This document shows positions 1-8,187 of a DNA stretch of 64,000 nt, in pieces. The DNA lies in the NCBI GenBank assembly GCA_049325475.1, contig JBMOLN010000004.1:1-64000 (forward strand), in the 5' to 3' direction. Under the pieces are notes generated by a model. The model made no database searches, was not told the DNA's origin, and was given only the letters and a program-made list of their open reading frames with translations. A program made the position numbers and the translations under genes. Source of the DNA: MWCR01 sp049325475. GTDB taxonomy: Bacteria > Patescibacteriota > Patescibacteriia > 2-12-FULL-60-25. The first letter of the stretch is position 1; every line of letters starts with the position of its first letter.

Positions 1-583
1 CGGCGGTAAGCGTGGTGCTAAGAGCGGTCAAATCATGCACAACGGATTCCAAAGGCTGTCCTGCTACCAACGACTTGCCTATTTCGAGGTTTACCTGGTC
101 AGTCGGATTGGAGAAACTGAAAGTGGCAAAACCGTTAGCCACGCCATCGACGTAAAAGTACAATGTACTGCCGTTGAAGACATACCCGAGGTCGTGCCTT
201 CCGCTAGAGACAGCCGAAGATGAAGTTGTGACACCAGTAGCTGCGGAGTAGGCGTATTGCTTGCCTGTCGTCACGGCAAAACCGAACTCTACGACAGCAC
301 CGGCTGCTGTCCTGACGCTCCCTATCGTGTGATAGCTGGAAAAGCTCGCCGGAGTTTCGACGTCAGCGATGATAGTCAATTGCTTCAAGCCCCTGACCAC
401 GTTCATGATATCCAAGCCATACTTGGCATTGGTCATGTATTTCGTGGAATCGGAGAAATTCACCTTGCCGTCGATTGTAGGAGAGCCGTAAACAATATTC
501 CCGCCGTCGGCGACGCTCTTTGGAGAATCAAATGTCTCTCTGAATAAGAGATATTTGTCGTATTTGGCGGGTACTATCCTCAT
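1..583 (-). CDS. Phage virion protein with lectin/LamG-like fold, 3' end outside window
   Basis: The minus-strand frame is open from an ATG at 583 to the window edge, giving 194 residues without a stop. The protein begins MRIVPAKYDKYLLF and is rich in beta-strand patterns: a TIIADVETP strand, a SYHTIGS segment and a LYFYVDGVANG segment. These match concanavalin A-like / LamG domains common on phage tail and fibre proteins. It follows the 98-aa gene by 2 bp, so it is probably co-translated. A role in host surface binding is inference; the fold assignment is from pattern recognition only. Confidence 0.6.
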   Translation of the reverse strand, partial: MRIVPAKYDKYLLFRETFDSPKSVADGGNIVYGSPTIDGKVNFSDSTKYMTNAKYGLDIMNVVRGLKQLTIIADVETPASFSSYHTIGSVRTAAGAVVEFGFAVTTGKQYAYSAATGVTTSSSAVSSGRHDLGYVFNGSTLYFYVDGVANGFATFSFSNPTDQVNLEIGKSLVAGQPLESVVHDLTALSTTLTA

Positions 584-585
584 AA

Positions 586-882
586 CTATTCAACGATAGG
601 TGTTACGTCTTTCACGGGTGCTTCTTCCATTTCCTTTGCCGTCTGCAATTCTTGTATTTTCTCCTGCCTCTTTCGGGCAATCTCTACTACCTGCGCTTTG
701 GTGCATTTATCAAAGCCAACCTTAACCGCAATATCGCCGTAGCCTTGCGGAGTTTTGAGTTCCGTGAGTACAGCGTCAACAGTAGCCTTGGTCAGCGCAG
801 GCTCTGCCACCTCGACTGTTTTTGGCTCAACCACCAAATCCGCTAAGGTCTTGGTGGCGAGTGTTGTGTCAATAATTGTCAT
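586..882 (-). CDS. Small phage protein of unknown function
   Basis: 98 residues with no recognised domain. The N-terminal half is rich in Thr, Val and Glu; the C-terminal half (about 55-85) is a predicted charged helix with KAQVVEIARKRQEKIQEL. It lies 19 bp after the preceding structural gene and 2 bp before the lectin-like gene, inside the tail module. It might be a small virion or assembly protein, but nothing in the sequence says which. Confidence 0.5.
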   Translation of the reverse strand: MTIIDTTLATKTLADLVVEPKTVEVAEPALTKATVDAVLTELKTPQGYGDIAVKVGFDKCTKAQVVEIARKRQEKIQELQTAKEMEEAPVKDVTPIVE

Positions 883-901
883 AATTTGGTTGGGTTAGTT
901 G

Positions 902-1927
902 CTACCAGCGATATACGAAAATTTGAAAATCCGCGTCGTTTGCCCCGCCTGCTGTCGTGACCTTTAGTTTCAAAGCCTTGGTGACAAGCATTTCGCTTGC
1001 AGGGTGCGCAATATGGTCTGCCGTAGCTGAACCACTGGCGAACGTCGGAGTGATTTCGAGCCAATCAGCGGTAGATAGTGCGTCTTCATTGGACGCAAAA
1101 TAATCCACATCGAACGTATCTGCACCGCCAGTCTTTTCGACATGGACGCTCCAGCCCTTATAGCCTTCCATGTTTATGATCGTCGTCTCATCAGGTGTAG
1201 CGTTGGGGACGTTGGTGAGGACGAAAGTATCCGATATGTAATGCGCCCATTCGGGAGATTGCTCCACTGTCTTGATAGCGTCCGCCACCGTATCCCTCTG
1301 CTTATCCGGACCGACAAGGGTCAGGCTCACCACATCAGCCGTAGCGAACGTGAACGCCCCAGTACAGTTAGCAACTGCAAGGGTCTTCGTTCCGCTAGTC
1401 CATGTGAAGTCATCAAGAGTAATTGTAATCATCTCTTCCGTCGAAGCGTCCCAGACTTTGAGGATTGCATTGGCGAAGTTAGCCTCTGTGATAGATTGGC
1501 CGCCGATTGAATCGACGGAAAGAACGATATTGGTGGTTGCGTCTGTAACTGTAGCCGTAAAATCACCTTGCTCTGTTGAGTAGGTGTTGTTACCGCCGCC
1601 TGCGGAAGAACCGCCGCCGCCGCCACCACCAAGAATAACTGATCCAGCAGTATCAACCGGTTGAACTTTGAGCACTTTAGTTGCCGTTGTGTTGCCGGCA
1701 TTAGCCGCCGCAATCTCAGCGCGTGTGTCGGTTGTTGCGTCTTTAAGTTCCACTGCACCGATCTCAATGTCGCCCACTTCCAGCGTAGCGTTGACTTTAA
1801 GACCGTTCACAGCGTCTAAAACGCCGTCCAGTTTGGTCAGTATCGCGGAGACGTCCAAGATGGAATCGTCATCTTTGCGCAATTTGCCCGAGGCGGGCTT
1901 CATGCTATCTCGTATTGGTGAAGACAT
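902..1927 (-). CDS. Phage virion structural protein with Gly-rich linker
   Basis: 341 residues in three parts: an N-terminal segment (1-90) resembling virion proteins that start SSPIRDSMKPASGKL, a short linker dominated by Gly, Ser and Asn around 98-113, and a C-terminal beta-rich part. The last 100 residues (SDTFVLTNVPNATPDETT onward) resemble jelly-roll or immunoglobulin-like virion surface domains. It starts 1 bp after the tail tube gene stop, so translation is probably coupled. Likely a tail or head decoration protein; exact role unknown. Confidence 0.55.
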   Translation of the reverse strand: MSSPIRDSMKPASGKLRKDDDSILDVSAILTKLDGVLDAVNGLKVNATLEVGDIEIGAVELKDATTDTRAEIAAANAGNTTATKVLKVQPVDTAGSVILGGGGGGGSSAGGGNNTYSTEQGDFTATVTDATTNIVLSVDSIGGQSITEANFANAILKVWDASTEEMITITLDDFTWTSGTKTLAVANCTGAFTFATADVVSLTLVGPDKQRDTVADAIKTVEQSPEWAHYISDTFVLTNVPNATPDETTIINMEGYKGWSVHVEKTGGADTFDVDYFASNEDALSTADWLEITPTFASGSATADHIAHPASEMLVTKALKLKVTTAGGANDADFQIFVYRW

Positions 1928-1928
1928 A

Positions 1929-3388
1929 TTAGTAAGAGACTACGGTGTTAGTTAGAATCACTTGAAGCATTTGGCTATCAGTTTCATTAAAGAAAGCCTT
2001 GAAAGCCAAAACTTGAGTAACTACGCCGTCCTTGGAGAGGTCACGGGTTACTTCTTCGAGCAATACTTTGTTTAAGTCGATTTCAATATCAGGATTTGAG
2101 CCTGTACCTATCGTTACGTCGCTATTGGTGAGCTTCAAGCGCAAGGCTTTGGTTGTATTGTCCAACATCTGCGTAACGTAGGTTTGGTCGTCGTAGACCA
2201 GCTCAATCTCACCGTCCACGGAAAAGGTTTTATTGACGATGTCCACCTGATTNNNNNNNNNNNNNNNNNNNNNNNNNNNNNNNNNNNNNNNNNNNNNNNN
2301 NNNNNNNNNNNNNNNNNNNNNNNNNNNNNNNNNNNNNNNNNNNNNNNNNNNNTGGTGAGCTTCAAGCGCAAGGCTTTGGTTGTATTGTCCAACATCTGCG
2401 TAACGTAGGTTTGGTCGTCGTAGACCAGCTCAATCTCACCGTCCACGGAAAAGGTTTTATTGACGATGTCCACCTGATTGACACTCCCCAAGGCTCTGTC
2501 ATCCTCGATGTTCTTGTTTACCTTGACCACACACGATCTCACGTTGATTGCGCTGGCCGCGTCGAGTCCGGCTTGATTGGTCGCGAACTTCACGCTCGCA
2601 TGAGTCGGCAAGAAGATGTTTTCTGCCACATAGGCGGCGTAACGCGAGGCCAGGGTTGCGGTATGTACTCCGGATTGTGAGCCGGTAGTTGCGATCTCAG
2701 TACCGGCTAAGGCATTAGCCAGTGAAGTCGCCAAGTTGAATGTATCCGCCGTTACGTAGATTACGTAATACGTGGTGCCGGCTGTGAGTCCGGTAGGCAA
2801 TGCGCCGGTGGTTGAGAGAGTAACCGCGTCGCCGGTAACCAAGCCGTGAGCCGTGAGAGTGACAACGGCCGGATCTGCGATTGTAACAGTGAATGTGCCC
2901 AATGTCGCCAGTCCTCCGGTCTTGGCTCTAAAGCCGAATTGTGCCGTCGCATGGCGTTCCAGCTCAACAGACAGCTCCATGGAGTCAAGCATGGCTAAGG
3001 CATAATCCTTGCCCGAATTTGCCTCTTTAACGTGCACGCAGAGCGATTGATGTTGATTGCTTTGATAAACGGTGTAGGTATGCTCGTAAACGGCCGCCTC
3101 ACCGCCTTTTAAGGCCGAGGAAACGGCCCCAAAGATGTTGTAGAACAGTAAACCAAGGGATTTGTCGCGTAGAGCAACCGTAAACTCACCCTCGGCGAAT
3201 TTACCGACTACTTGTGAGTCGATACTGTCTTCGATTAAGTTTCTGCGTCCTTCATCCATGGACCGCATGACTTTTTCATCCACGGAGATGTCCATGGGGC
3301 GCAACCAATAAGACGGAGCGTTGGCTGTTCCGCGGGTTGCTTCTTTTGCTACGCCAAAGTCGAGGCGTGAACCGATGATTTTGCTCAT
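1929..3388 (-). CDS. Phage tail tube protein, interrupted in the assembly by a 100-N gap
   Basis: The N-terminus (FGVAKEATRGTANAPSYW) is the signature of the Phage_tube_2-type tail tube family, which polymerises into the channel of siphovirus tails. Around residues 165-250 there is an inserted module with VTLTAHGLVTGDAVTL and GTTYYVIYV, seen in many tail proteins. As assembled the frame breaks at the gap, but the 127 bp before and after the Ns are the same sequence. Removing the Ns and one copy (227 bp) restores a single continuous frame of 410 residues ending TNTVVSY. The gene should be annotated as intact. It is preceded by a 61-aa gene overlapping by 4 bp. Confidence 0.85.
2253..2352. other. 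Assembly gap of exactly 100 N
   Basis: A run of 100 N, the usual placeholder for a gap of unknown size. Flanks 2126-2252 and 2353-2479 are identical 127-bp sequences, as expected when two contigs overlapping by one k-mer of 127 are placed end to end. Collapsing the overlap repairs the tail tube reading frame, so there is probably no missing sequence. Confidence 0.95.
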
Positions 3389-3570
3389 AGTTGGTTATAT
3401 TTTTTACGCGCCTCCTCAAGTGAAGTCGCTTTAATAGTTACGGGTCCTCGTTCCTCTGTGGCACTAAAATAAAACTCTTGCAGAGTCTCGTTTTGCACTT
3501 CCAAACGCTTTGCCTCGCTTTTGGAATGAGGCACGCTTGAAATTTTCTTGTTTTGGGCTTCTTTTATCAT
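3385..3570 (-). CDS. Small charged phage protein
   Basis: 61 residues, Lys/Glu rich, ending SLEEARKKYNQL. Its stop overlaps the tail tube start by 4 bp (ATGA type), indicating translational coupling. The tail end (TIKATSLEEARKKYNQL) resembles short phage proteins in this position that carry an xxATSLEEAxxxW-like motif, but no function is known. No domain recognised. Confidence 0.5.
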   Translation of the reverse strand: MIKEAQNKKISSVPHSKSEAKRLEVQNETLQEFYFSATEERGPVTIKATSLEEARKKYNQL

Positions 3571-3621
3571 ATGGTTTCATCGTATCTAATTACTCCCGGA
3601 ACAAGCCCGTAATATCCACAG

Positions 3622-4059
3622 CTAGGTCAAGTCCAGTATTTTTTTACACCGCAATCGGAGGATTGATACATAGTGCGGTTTACCTCTCCACTCGATTATC
3701 CCGCCGTTTGTTACCCCGGGGTCAACGCCTGCGTCAGCTGTGCCTGTGAGTGTGCTGTCATAGGCGAATTGATAGAGCAAGTCATCGAGTACTGCGTCTA
3801 ATTGCTTTTCGGCCGCGCTGGCTCCTTGGTCAGTCATTTCAGCGTAGATGATAATGTCGAAATCGTATGAAACAATGTCCTCTTTGTTGGTGAAATAATC
3901 CCCCTCGCTTTGCGTGCGCCGTAACTCAGCTACGGGATAAGCCGAGATCTCCATGTTTTGCTGATCCTGCTCGCCATCAAAAACCTCCCCCAAGATTGTG
4001 GCGGTCTTTCTCGCGTCCAGTATGGCCTTGATTTTGGTTCTAAGTGATACGAATGACAT
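3622..4059 (-). CDS. Probable tail terminator (tail completion) protein
   Basis: 145 residues with alternating strands and helices: N-terminal SLRTKIKAILDARKTATIL, a strand VSYDFDIIIYAE, then a helix LDAVLDDLLYQFAYD and a final strand pair. Size, secondary-structure order and position between the HK97 gp10-like protein and the tail tube match tail terminator proteins that cap the tube and join it to the head. Sequence similarity to known families is weak, so the call leans on position. Confidence 0.5.
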   Translation of the reverse strand: MSFVSLRTKIKAILDARKTATILGEVFDGEQDQQNMEISAYPVAELRRTQSEGDYFTNKEDIVSYDFDIIIYAEMTDQGASAAEKQLDAVLDDLLYQFAYDSTLTGTADAGVDPGVTNGGIIEWRGKPHYVSILRLRCKKILDLT

Positions 4060-4060
4060 A

Positions 4061-4450
4061 CTACTTGGCTTGTTTAGCGATTTCGTTGACTAAGCCCTCT
4101 ACGGCTTGATTAAACTCTTTTTGTATCTTCGGTGTAGCAGTCTCCGCCAGCTTTTCCATGTATCTGCGGGGCTTCATTCTGCGAGTGCCGTCATTTACAA
4201 ACTTGGCATATTTCGCGGTCGGCCGAATACTCCCCTTTAGACGTTCCAGTCTTATACCTGTCGAAAAACTGTTTGATAGATTGCCTGTAAGAACGGGTAC
4301 GATTCCTTTTTGTCTAGCTGATAGGTTGTGAATTATCGCAATACTTCGATCAATCCCCTGTTGCAAGTATCTCTCTGCGATAGTGGGAAATTTCCTAAAA
4401 GCACCCCGCAAAGCGTCCAGCCCCTCAATCTTAATCGTAATGTTTGCCAT
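4061..4450 (-). CDS. HK97 gp10-family head-tail connector protein
   Basis: 129 residues starting MANITIKIEGLDALRGAFRKFP, followed by a helix containing a regularly spaced IAIIHNLSARQKGIVPVLTG. The pattern of a basic P-V-x-T-G-x-L-x-x-S segment followed by Y-A-x-F-V-x-x-G-T and M-x-x-R-x-Y is that of the HK97 gp10 family (minor tail / neck protein), which closes the head-tail interface. It lies 1 bp from the tail terminator gene and directly after the gp6-like connector, the standard order. Confidence 0.8.
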   Translation of the reverse strand: MANITIKIEGLDALRGAFRKFPTIAERYLQQGIDRSIAIIHNLSARQKGIVPVLTGNLSNSFSTGIRLERLKGSIRPTAKYAKFVNDGTRRMKPRRYMEKLAETATPKIQKEFNQAVEGLVNEIAKQAK

Positions 4451-4451
4451 A

Positions 4452-5054
4452 TCAGCCTAAAAACACCCGTTTATGGCGGTTAAGCGTCAAATAATCCTCT
4501 TTGCTGAATTCTTTCTCCCAAGTTACTTGCGCCTCCCCCGCCGTCTCGCTTGACTTGCCCTCTGATTGGCGTTTTTTGAAGCTTTTAACGACGATTCTTT
4601 CCACCAGGTCAACTAAGTCGAGTGGCATGTTATTGCTCGTGATAGTGGTCAAATTGAGCGTATAACCCGCCTTGTATGTAAAGCGCAGGTTATTCGTACC
4701 GCAAGGCGCGGAGTTGTAGATACGTATCATCCCCGAGCTTCCGTCTCCTACAATCTCATACTCACTCGCCAAAAAATCAGTCCATGTTGGATTGTCAGGC
4801 GTCCCCACTCTGTACTGTGCCGATGTCAGCTCTGTAATGGGTGCTTGCTTTAAGACTACGAATCTCTGCCCGTCCCCCGAATAAACCTCGTTGGTGTATT
4901 GAGTCAAAACAAAACGGCGGTCGCAATAGCTCTCCACCCAGTCTGTAACGGCGCAAATCAGCGTTTCCAGAAGGGTGTCAAAGGTGGAAACCGAAATACC
5001 CGCACGAGTCTTAACGCGCGCTACGGTGGTCAATGCATATGAAGTCAGAGCCAT
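4452..5054 (-). CDS. Phage head-tail connector, gp6-like adaptor
   Basis: 200 residues. The N-terminal helix region (TTVARVKTRAGISVSTFDTLLETLICAVTDWVE) followed by YCDRRF is typical of HK97 gp6-like adaptor proteins, which form a ring beneath the portal. A beta-rich middle (YSGDGQRFVVLKQAPI, ITELTSAQYR) and a C-terminal helix follow, again family-like. The gene sits downstream of the capsid block and upstream of the gp10-like gene, as in HK97-type genomes. Confidence 0.75.
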   Translation of the reverse strand: MALTSYALTTVARVKTRAGISVSTFDTLLETLICAVTDWVESYCDRRFVLTQYTNEVYSGDGQRFVVLKQAPITELTSAQYRVGTPDNPTWTDFLASEYEIVGDGSSGMIRIYNSAPCGTNNLRFTYKAGYTLNLTTITSNNMPLDLVDLVERIVVKSFKKRQSEGKSSETAGEAQVTWEKEFSKEDYLTLNRHKRVFLG

Positions 5055-5094
5055 AAGGATTGACAGCCTCTAAGAGACTGTCAAAGACACATGG

Positions 5095-5502
5095 CTAGAC
5101 GTCAGCGTCCAGCGATTCCGGAGGATTCCACTTGGCGCCGCCCATGATAAAGGTAACGTTTAAGGCGATTGACGGTGTTGTGCCGTCCACGTCCAAGTAA
5201 GCGCGGATATAGCGCAAGCGTGAACCTGTACCCAATCCTTTAACGCGAATCAGCTTTTGCGTGCTGGCCGCGGTGATTGAGACGCTGGCGCCGGTAATAT
5301 CCGTGGTCGGGGTGGAGGTTGCGCCCTCTTGAAGCTTCACGGTGTAGGTTTCGTCGCCAGTTGTGAGATCCAACGCGCCTACATCAATGACGGCCACGAG
5401 CTCATCAAAGCCCATGGTATCCACTCCTGTTCCTTCGGCGTCAGCTGTGCGGACGGCGGGAACGAGAGACTGTGCAACTCCGATATTTTCTGCAACATTC
5501 AT
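5095..5502 (-). CDS. Phage structural protein, possible capsid decoration protein
   Basis: 135 residues, almost entirely beta-strand by pattern (DELVAVIDVGALDLTTG, YTVKLQEGATS, LRYIRAYLDVDG). It lies directly after the acidic 101-aa gene and before the connector genes, a place often used by small head-associated proteins. The fold resembles jelly-roll head proteins with V-K-L-Q-E-G/S-x-D strands. Function is inferred from position; no specific family is recognised. Confidence 0.5.
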   Translation of the reverse strand: MNVAENIGVAQSLVPAVRTADAEGTGVDTMGFDELVAVIDVGALDLTTGDETYTVKLQEGATSTPTTDITGASVSITAASTQKLIRVKGLGTGSRLRYIRAYLDVDGTTPSIALNVTFIMGGAKWNPPESLDADV

Positions 5503-5520
5503 AGTTTTTAATTTAGTGAA

Positions 5521-5826
5521 TTATTTACGAGCTTTGCGAATCGCTTCGCGGATCTCGACATCTGTGAGGTTGGTAATTTTCACATCAAGCCCCTCTGTCT
5601 TGATGAGATCCTTGAGTTCCTCGCGTTCGAGGTCATCGAGTTCATCTTTGACCTCTTCTTCGGCTTCCACCTCGGTCTCTGCCTCTTCTTCGGCTTCCAC
5701 CTCGTCAACCGAGGCTAAATACTCCGGGCCGAAAGCCTTGGCTGTTTCTTCGGGCATTTCCACGATTTCGCTCGCTTCATGCCTGCCGCTCCAACCTATG
5801 GGGAGTAAAACTTTGTATTTAGGCAT
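5521..5826 (-). CDS. Acidic phage protein with HeH/SAP-like C-terminal helices
   Basis: 101 residues. The start MPKYKVLLPIGWSGRHEASEIVEMPEE resembles short head-module proteins (DUF7210-like) with an SH3-like strand pattern. The middle (45-63) is a Glu/Val/Ala run of very high negative charge. The end (ELKDLIKTEGLDVKIT then DVEIREAIRKARK) has the helix-extended-helix spacing of HeH/LEM-type nucleic-acid or protein binding motifs. It is located immediately downstream of the major capsid gene. Possible minor head or completion factor. Confidence 0.55.
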   Translation of the reverse strand: MPKYKVLLPIGWSGRHEASEIVEMPEETAKAFGPEYLASVDEVEAEEEAETEVEAEEEVKDELDDLEREELKDLIKTEGLDVKITNLTDVEIREAIRKARK

Positions 5827-5867
5827 AGTTCTCTAAGGGGCGCCCGAAGACGCCCCCGTTAGTTGGA

Positions 5868-7079
5868 TTAGGAAGCGGCTGTCTTGATGACGTTGAAGGC
5901 GGCCGGTAAAGCATTGACCACAGCGTGGCGGTGCTTGATAACCATACCCACCTGATCGGCCAAAGCGATTTCCTTGGAACCGAAGGTACCGGAGGTGAAT
6001 TTCTCCACGCTCATCTGTCCGCGGTTGCCGAAAGCGAAGGCTTTCATGTTGCCGAACACGCCGAACTTGGTGCTTACAGCCGTTGCGCTGTTAGCCGGCA
6101 AGTGTCGGCAGGTAAAGACCGGGAAGCCCAAGATTTCACCGGCCGGTTTGGGACCGCCGCCGGTTTGATACATGGCGAGCAAGCCCGAGCTGGGAGCGCC
6201 TACGGACGGCAAGACATAAGAGCCTGCGTCATCCTTTTGCACGCGCAACTTGGCCCACACTGTGCGGGAGAAGTAAAACGCGGCGCCGTCTAACATCGAT
6301 TCCTCAATGTTGGCGATAGCGTCCGATGAATCTTCCACCACATCGTACTCGGCAAATGTGTCTTTACCGCTTGCGAGTGTTTGCACGGTTACGTTTGAAT
6401 CCTGCAACAAACCTACGAACGGCGCGCCCGTACCTGCGAAAGCCTGCTTGTCAATTTGGTTGGCAAGAGCTTCACCGGCTAAGGCGAGCAACCAATCGGC
6501 GACATCCTGATTGGCGTCTTGGAGCAAGTCATTGCCCATGGCAAAGGCTAACTGCCATTTCTTGGACAAAAGACGAGCCATAGTGAACGTTACGCCGGTC
6601 AAAGAACCTGCGGCGTTCACGCCCAAGTATTCACCTTCCAAAAAGGAGCCGGTGTAACTCGGGATGTCCAATTCATCCGTGTTCATGGTCCAAGGACGTG
6701 CTTGGCTCATGACGATACCAACGCTGGCCGCAATGCGGAGAATGGCGCCGGCTACTTCAACCGGAATCAAGTACCCACCCCTGGCGTCAGACTCGGAGAT
6801 GAGTTCTTCATTGGCTTTGACGATTGCACCGAAAGCGACAGCTTTGACGGTCTCAGCAAAAGCCTTTTTCTGTTCTTTGGATAATCCGGTCTTGTCATAT
6901 CCGAGAACAGCACGCTCTGCGCGTAATGTTTGCACGATTTCCTTGGTGATATTGGCGCGTTCTTCGCCGACCAAGCTCTTCATGCGGTCCGCCATTAAAT
7001 TGTCCATTTCGGACTTAATGGTTTCCATGCCTTTTTGAGTTTCCTCAACCAGGGCTTTTTGTAATTCTGCGAAATCCAT
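5868..7079 (-). CDS. Major capsid protein, HK97 fold
   Basis: 403 residues. The first about 100 residues form a charged helical delta domain that would act as internal scaffold and be removed by the neighbouring protease. The capsid domain starts around GGYLIPVEVAGAILRIA and contains the family landmarks: PSYTGSFLEGEYLG, a backbone helix region VADWLLALAGEALANQIDKQAFAGTG, and the late FPVFTCRHLPAN and FGVFGNMKAFAFGNRG strands. It is the shell subunit of the procapsid. The gene follows the protease with 5 bp spacing, the canonical protease-capsid order. No strong ribosome binding site is visible before the ATG. Confidence 0.93.
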   Translation of the reverse strand: MDFAELQKALVEETQKGMETIKSEMDNLMADRMKSLVGEERANITKEIVQTLRAERAVLGYDKTGLSKEQKKAFAETVKAVAFGAIVKANEELISESDARGGYLIPVEVAGAILRIAASVGIVMSQARPWTMNTDELDIPSYTGSFLEGEYLGVNAAGSLTGVTFTMARLLSKKWQLAFAMGNDLLQDANQDVADWLLALAGEALANQIDKQAFAGTGAPFVGLLQDSNVTVQTLASGKDTFAEYDVVEDSSDAIANIEESMLDGAAFYFSRTVWAKLRVQKDDAGSYVLPSVGAPSSGLLAMYQTGGGPKPAGEILGFPVFTCRHLPANSATAVSTKFGVFGNMKAFAFGNRGQMSVEKFTSGTFGSKEIALADQVGMVIKHRHAVVNALPAAFNVIKTAAS

Positions 7080-7084
7080 AATAT

Positions 7085-8137
7085 TTACTTGTTAAGAGTT
7101 TTTGATTTAGCTAGAGCTTCTGAGGTTGCCGTGTTGACGGCACGCAAAGCCTTCTTGAGTAGTAGAAACTGCTCCATAGCTTCTACATCAGACCCTGCGC
7201 CACTCGACCTTTGTTTTTGAGAAGATTTCTCATCGGAACCCTGCGCGGCGTTTAACACGTCCTGCAAGGCACCGGTAGCTTGTTGCATTGATTCAATCGC
7301 ACCCTCCACTTTCTCCTTGTTCTTGCCTGAGAGCACCTTTCCGCTTTTAACTTCCAATCCTTTGGCTTGGATATATTCCAAGGCCATGGCTTTGATTGTT
7401 TTATCTGTCTGTTGTCCGCTTGCGAGCATGGCGTTTACACCGGAGACGAAATCATCCCAAAACTCTTTTAATCGCTCCGGCTCAACTGCTGAGTTCATGT
7501 AAGCGTCGCAGAAATCCCAAAACTTGAAATATATCGGATCAAACAAATTGTATTTTTCTGTACGGTTATCCTTGGCCTCGTTCAACGTGTCATCAATTAT
7601 GCCTTTCTCTTCCACCTCTTCGACTTCCTGCTCCGCTTCCTCGATAACCTCATCCTCATCGCTTTCATCATCAATGAACTCCTTGATTGCTTTCTCGTCA
7701 TCCGCGCCGATGTCCTTGACTGCGAGCACCCGCGCGTTGGGATTGGCAGGCACGGCGACAAAACTTATTTCCAGTAATTCATTGACCACGTTATCGCCCT
7801 CTCCCTTGCGTATGAAACCGACCGATACCGTGTCTAAGAACCCCTGGTCAACCATTTCCTTAACTTGGCGCGCAAGCTCGGTTATATCGTGGTATAGAGG
7901 CTCAAACAGCAACTTGGCATTTTCGACTCTGGCGTTCACTGCTTTGCCGACGATACTCTTAACCGAGTAATCATGGTCAACCAGCAAGCGCGGAGATTTC
8001 AGGAAGTTGCTCAAGTCCCATTGACGCGCGCGCACCACTTCGCCGGATCTGTCCACTGTCTCGTCCGAGGCTACAATGGTCATTTTCCCGTTCACTTCTT
8101 GGATTGACGCTTTAAGCGAAATTATTTCTTTTTTCAT
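7085..8137 (-). CDS. HK97-family prohead protease (S78) with long C-terminal extension
   Basis: 350 residues from the ATG at 8137; an upstream TTG (8146) would add three residues. The protease core occupies roughly 1-150: the catalytic His lies in LLVDHDYSVKSIVG, the Ser in DTVSVGFIRKG, and ELLEISFVAVPANPNARV is the diagnostic distal strand. Family members are often near 200 residues; here a further 200 residues follow, first an acidic stretch (about 160-185), then helices, suggesting a fused scaffold-like segment. It would cleave the capsid delta domain during maturation. Confidence 0.9.
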   Translation of the reverse strand: MKKEIISLKASIQEVNGKMTIVASDETVDRSGEVVRARQWDLSNFLKSPRLLVDHDYSVKSIVGKAVNARVENAKLLFEPLYHDITELARQVKEMVDQGFLDTVSVGFIRKGEGDNVVNELLEISFVAVPANPNARVLAVKDIGADDEKAIKEFIDDESDEDEVIEEAEQEVEEVEEKGIIDDTLNEAKDNRTEKYNLFDPIYFKFWDFCDAYMNSAVEPERLKEFWDDFVSGVNAMLASGQQTDKTIKAMALEYIQAKGLEVKSGKVLSGKNKEKVEGAIESMQQATGALQDVLNAAQGSDEKSSQKQRSSGAGSDVEAMEQFLLLKKALRAVNTATSEALAKSKTLNK

Positions 8138-8187
8138 ATGATTCAAGGATACGATTTTTGTCGCTGATTAAGAGTGTTTTATCCACA

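Noticed and set aside
2135..3388. 417-residue frame running through the Ns as a longer tail protein
   Set aside because: Residues after the gap are an out-of-frame reading of the duplicated 127 bp and have no meaning.
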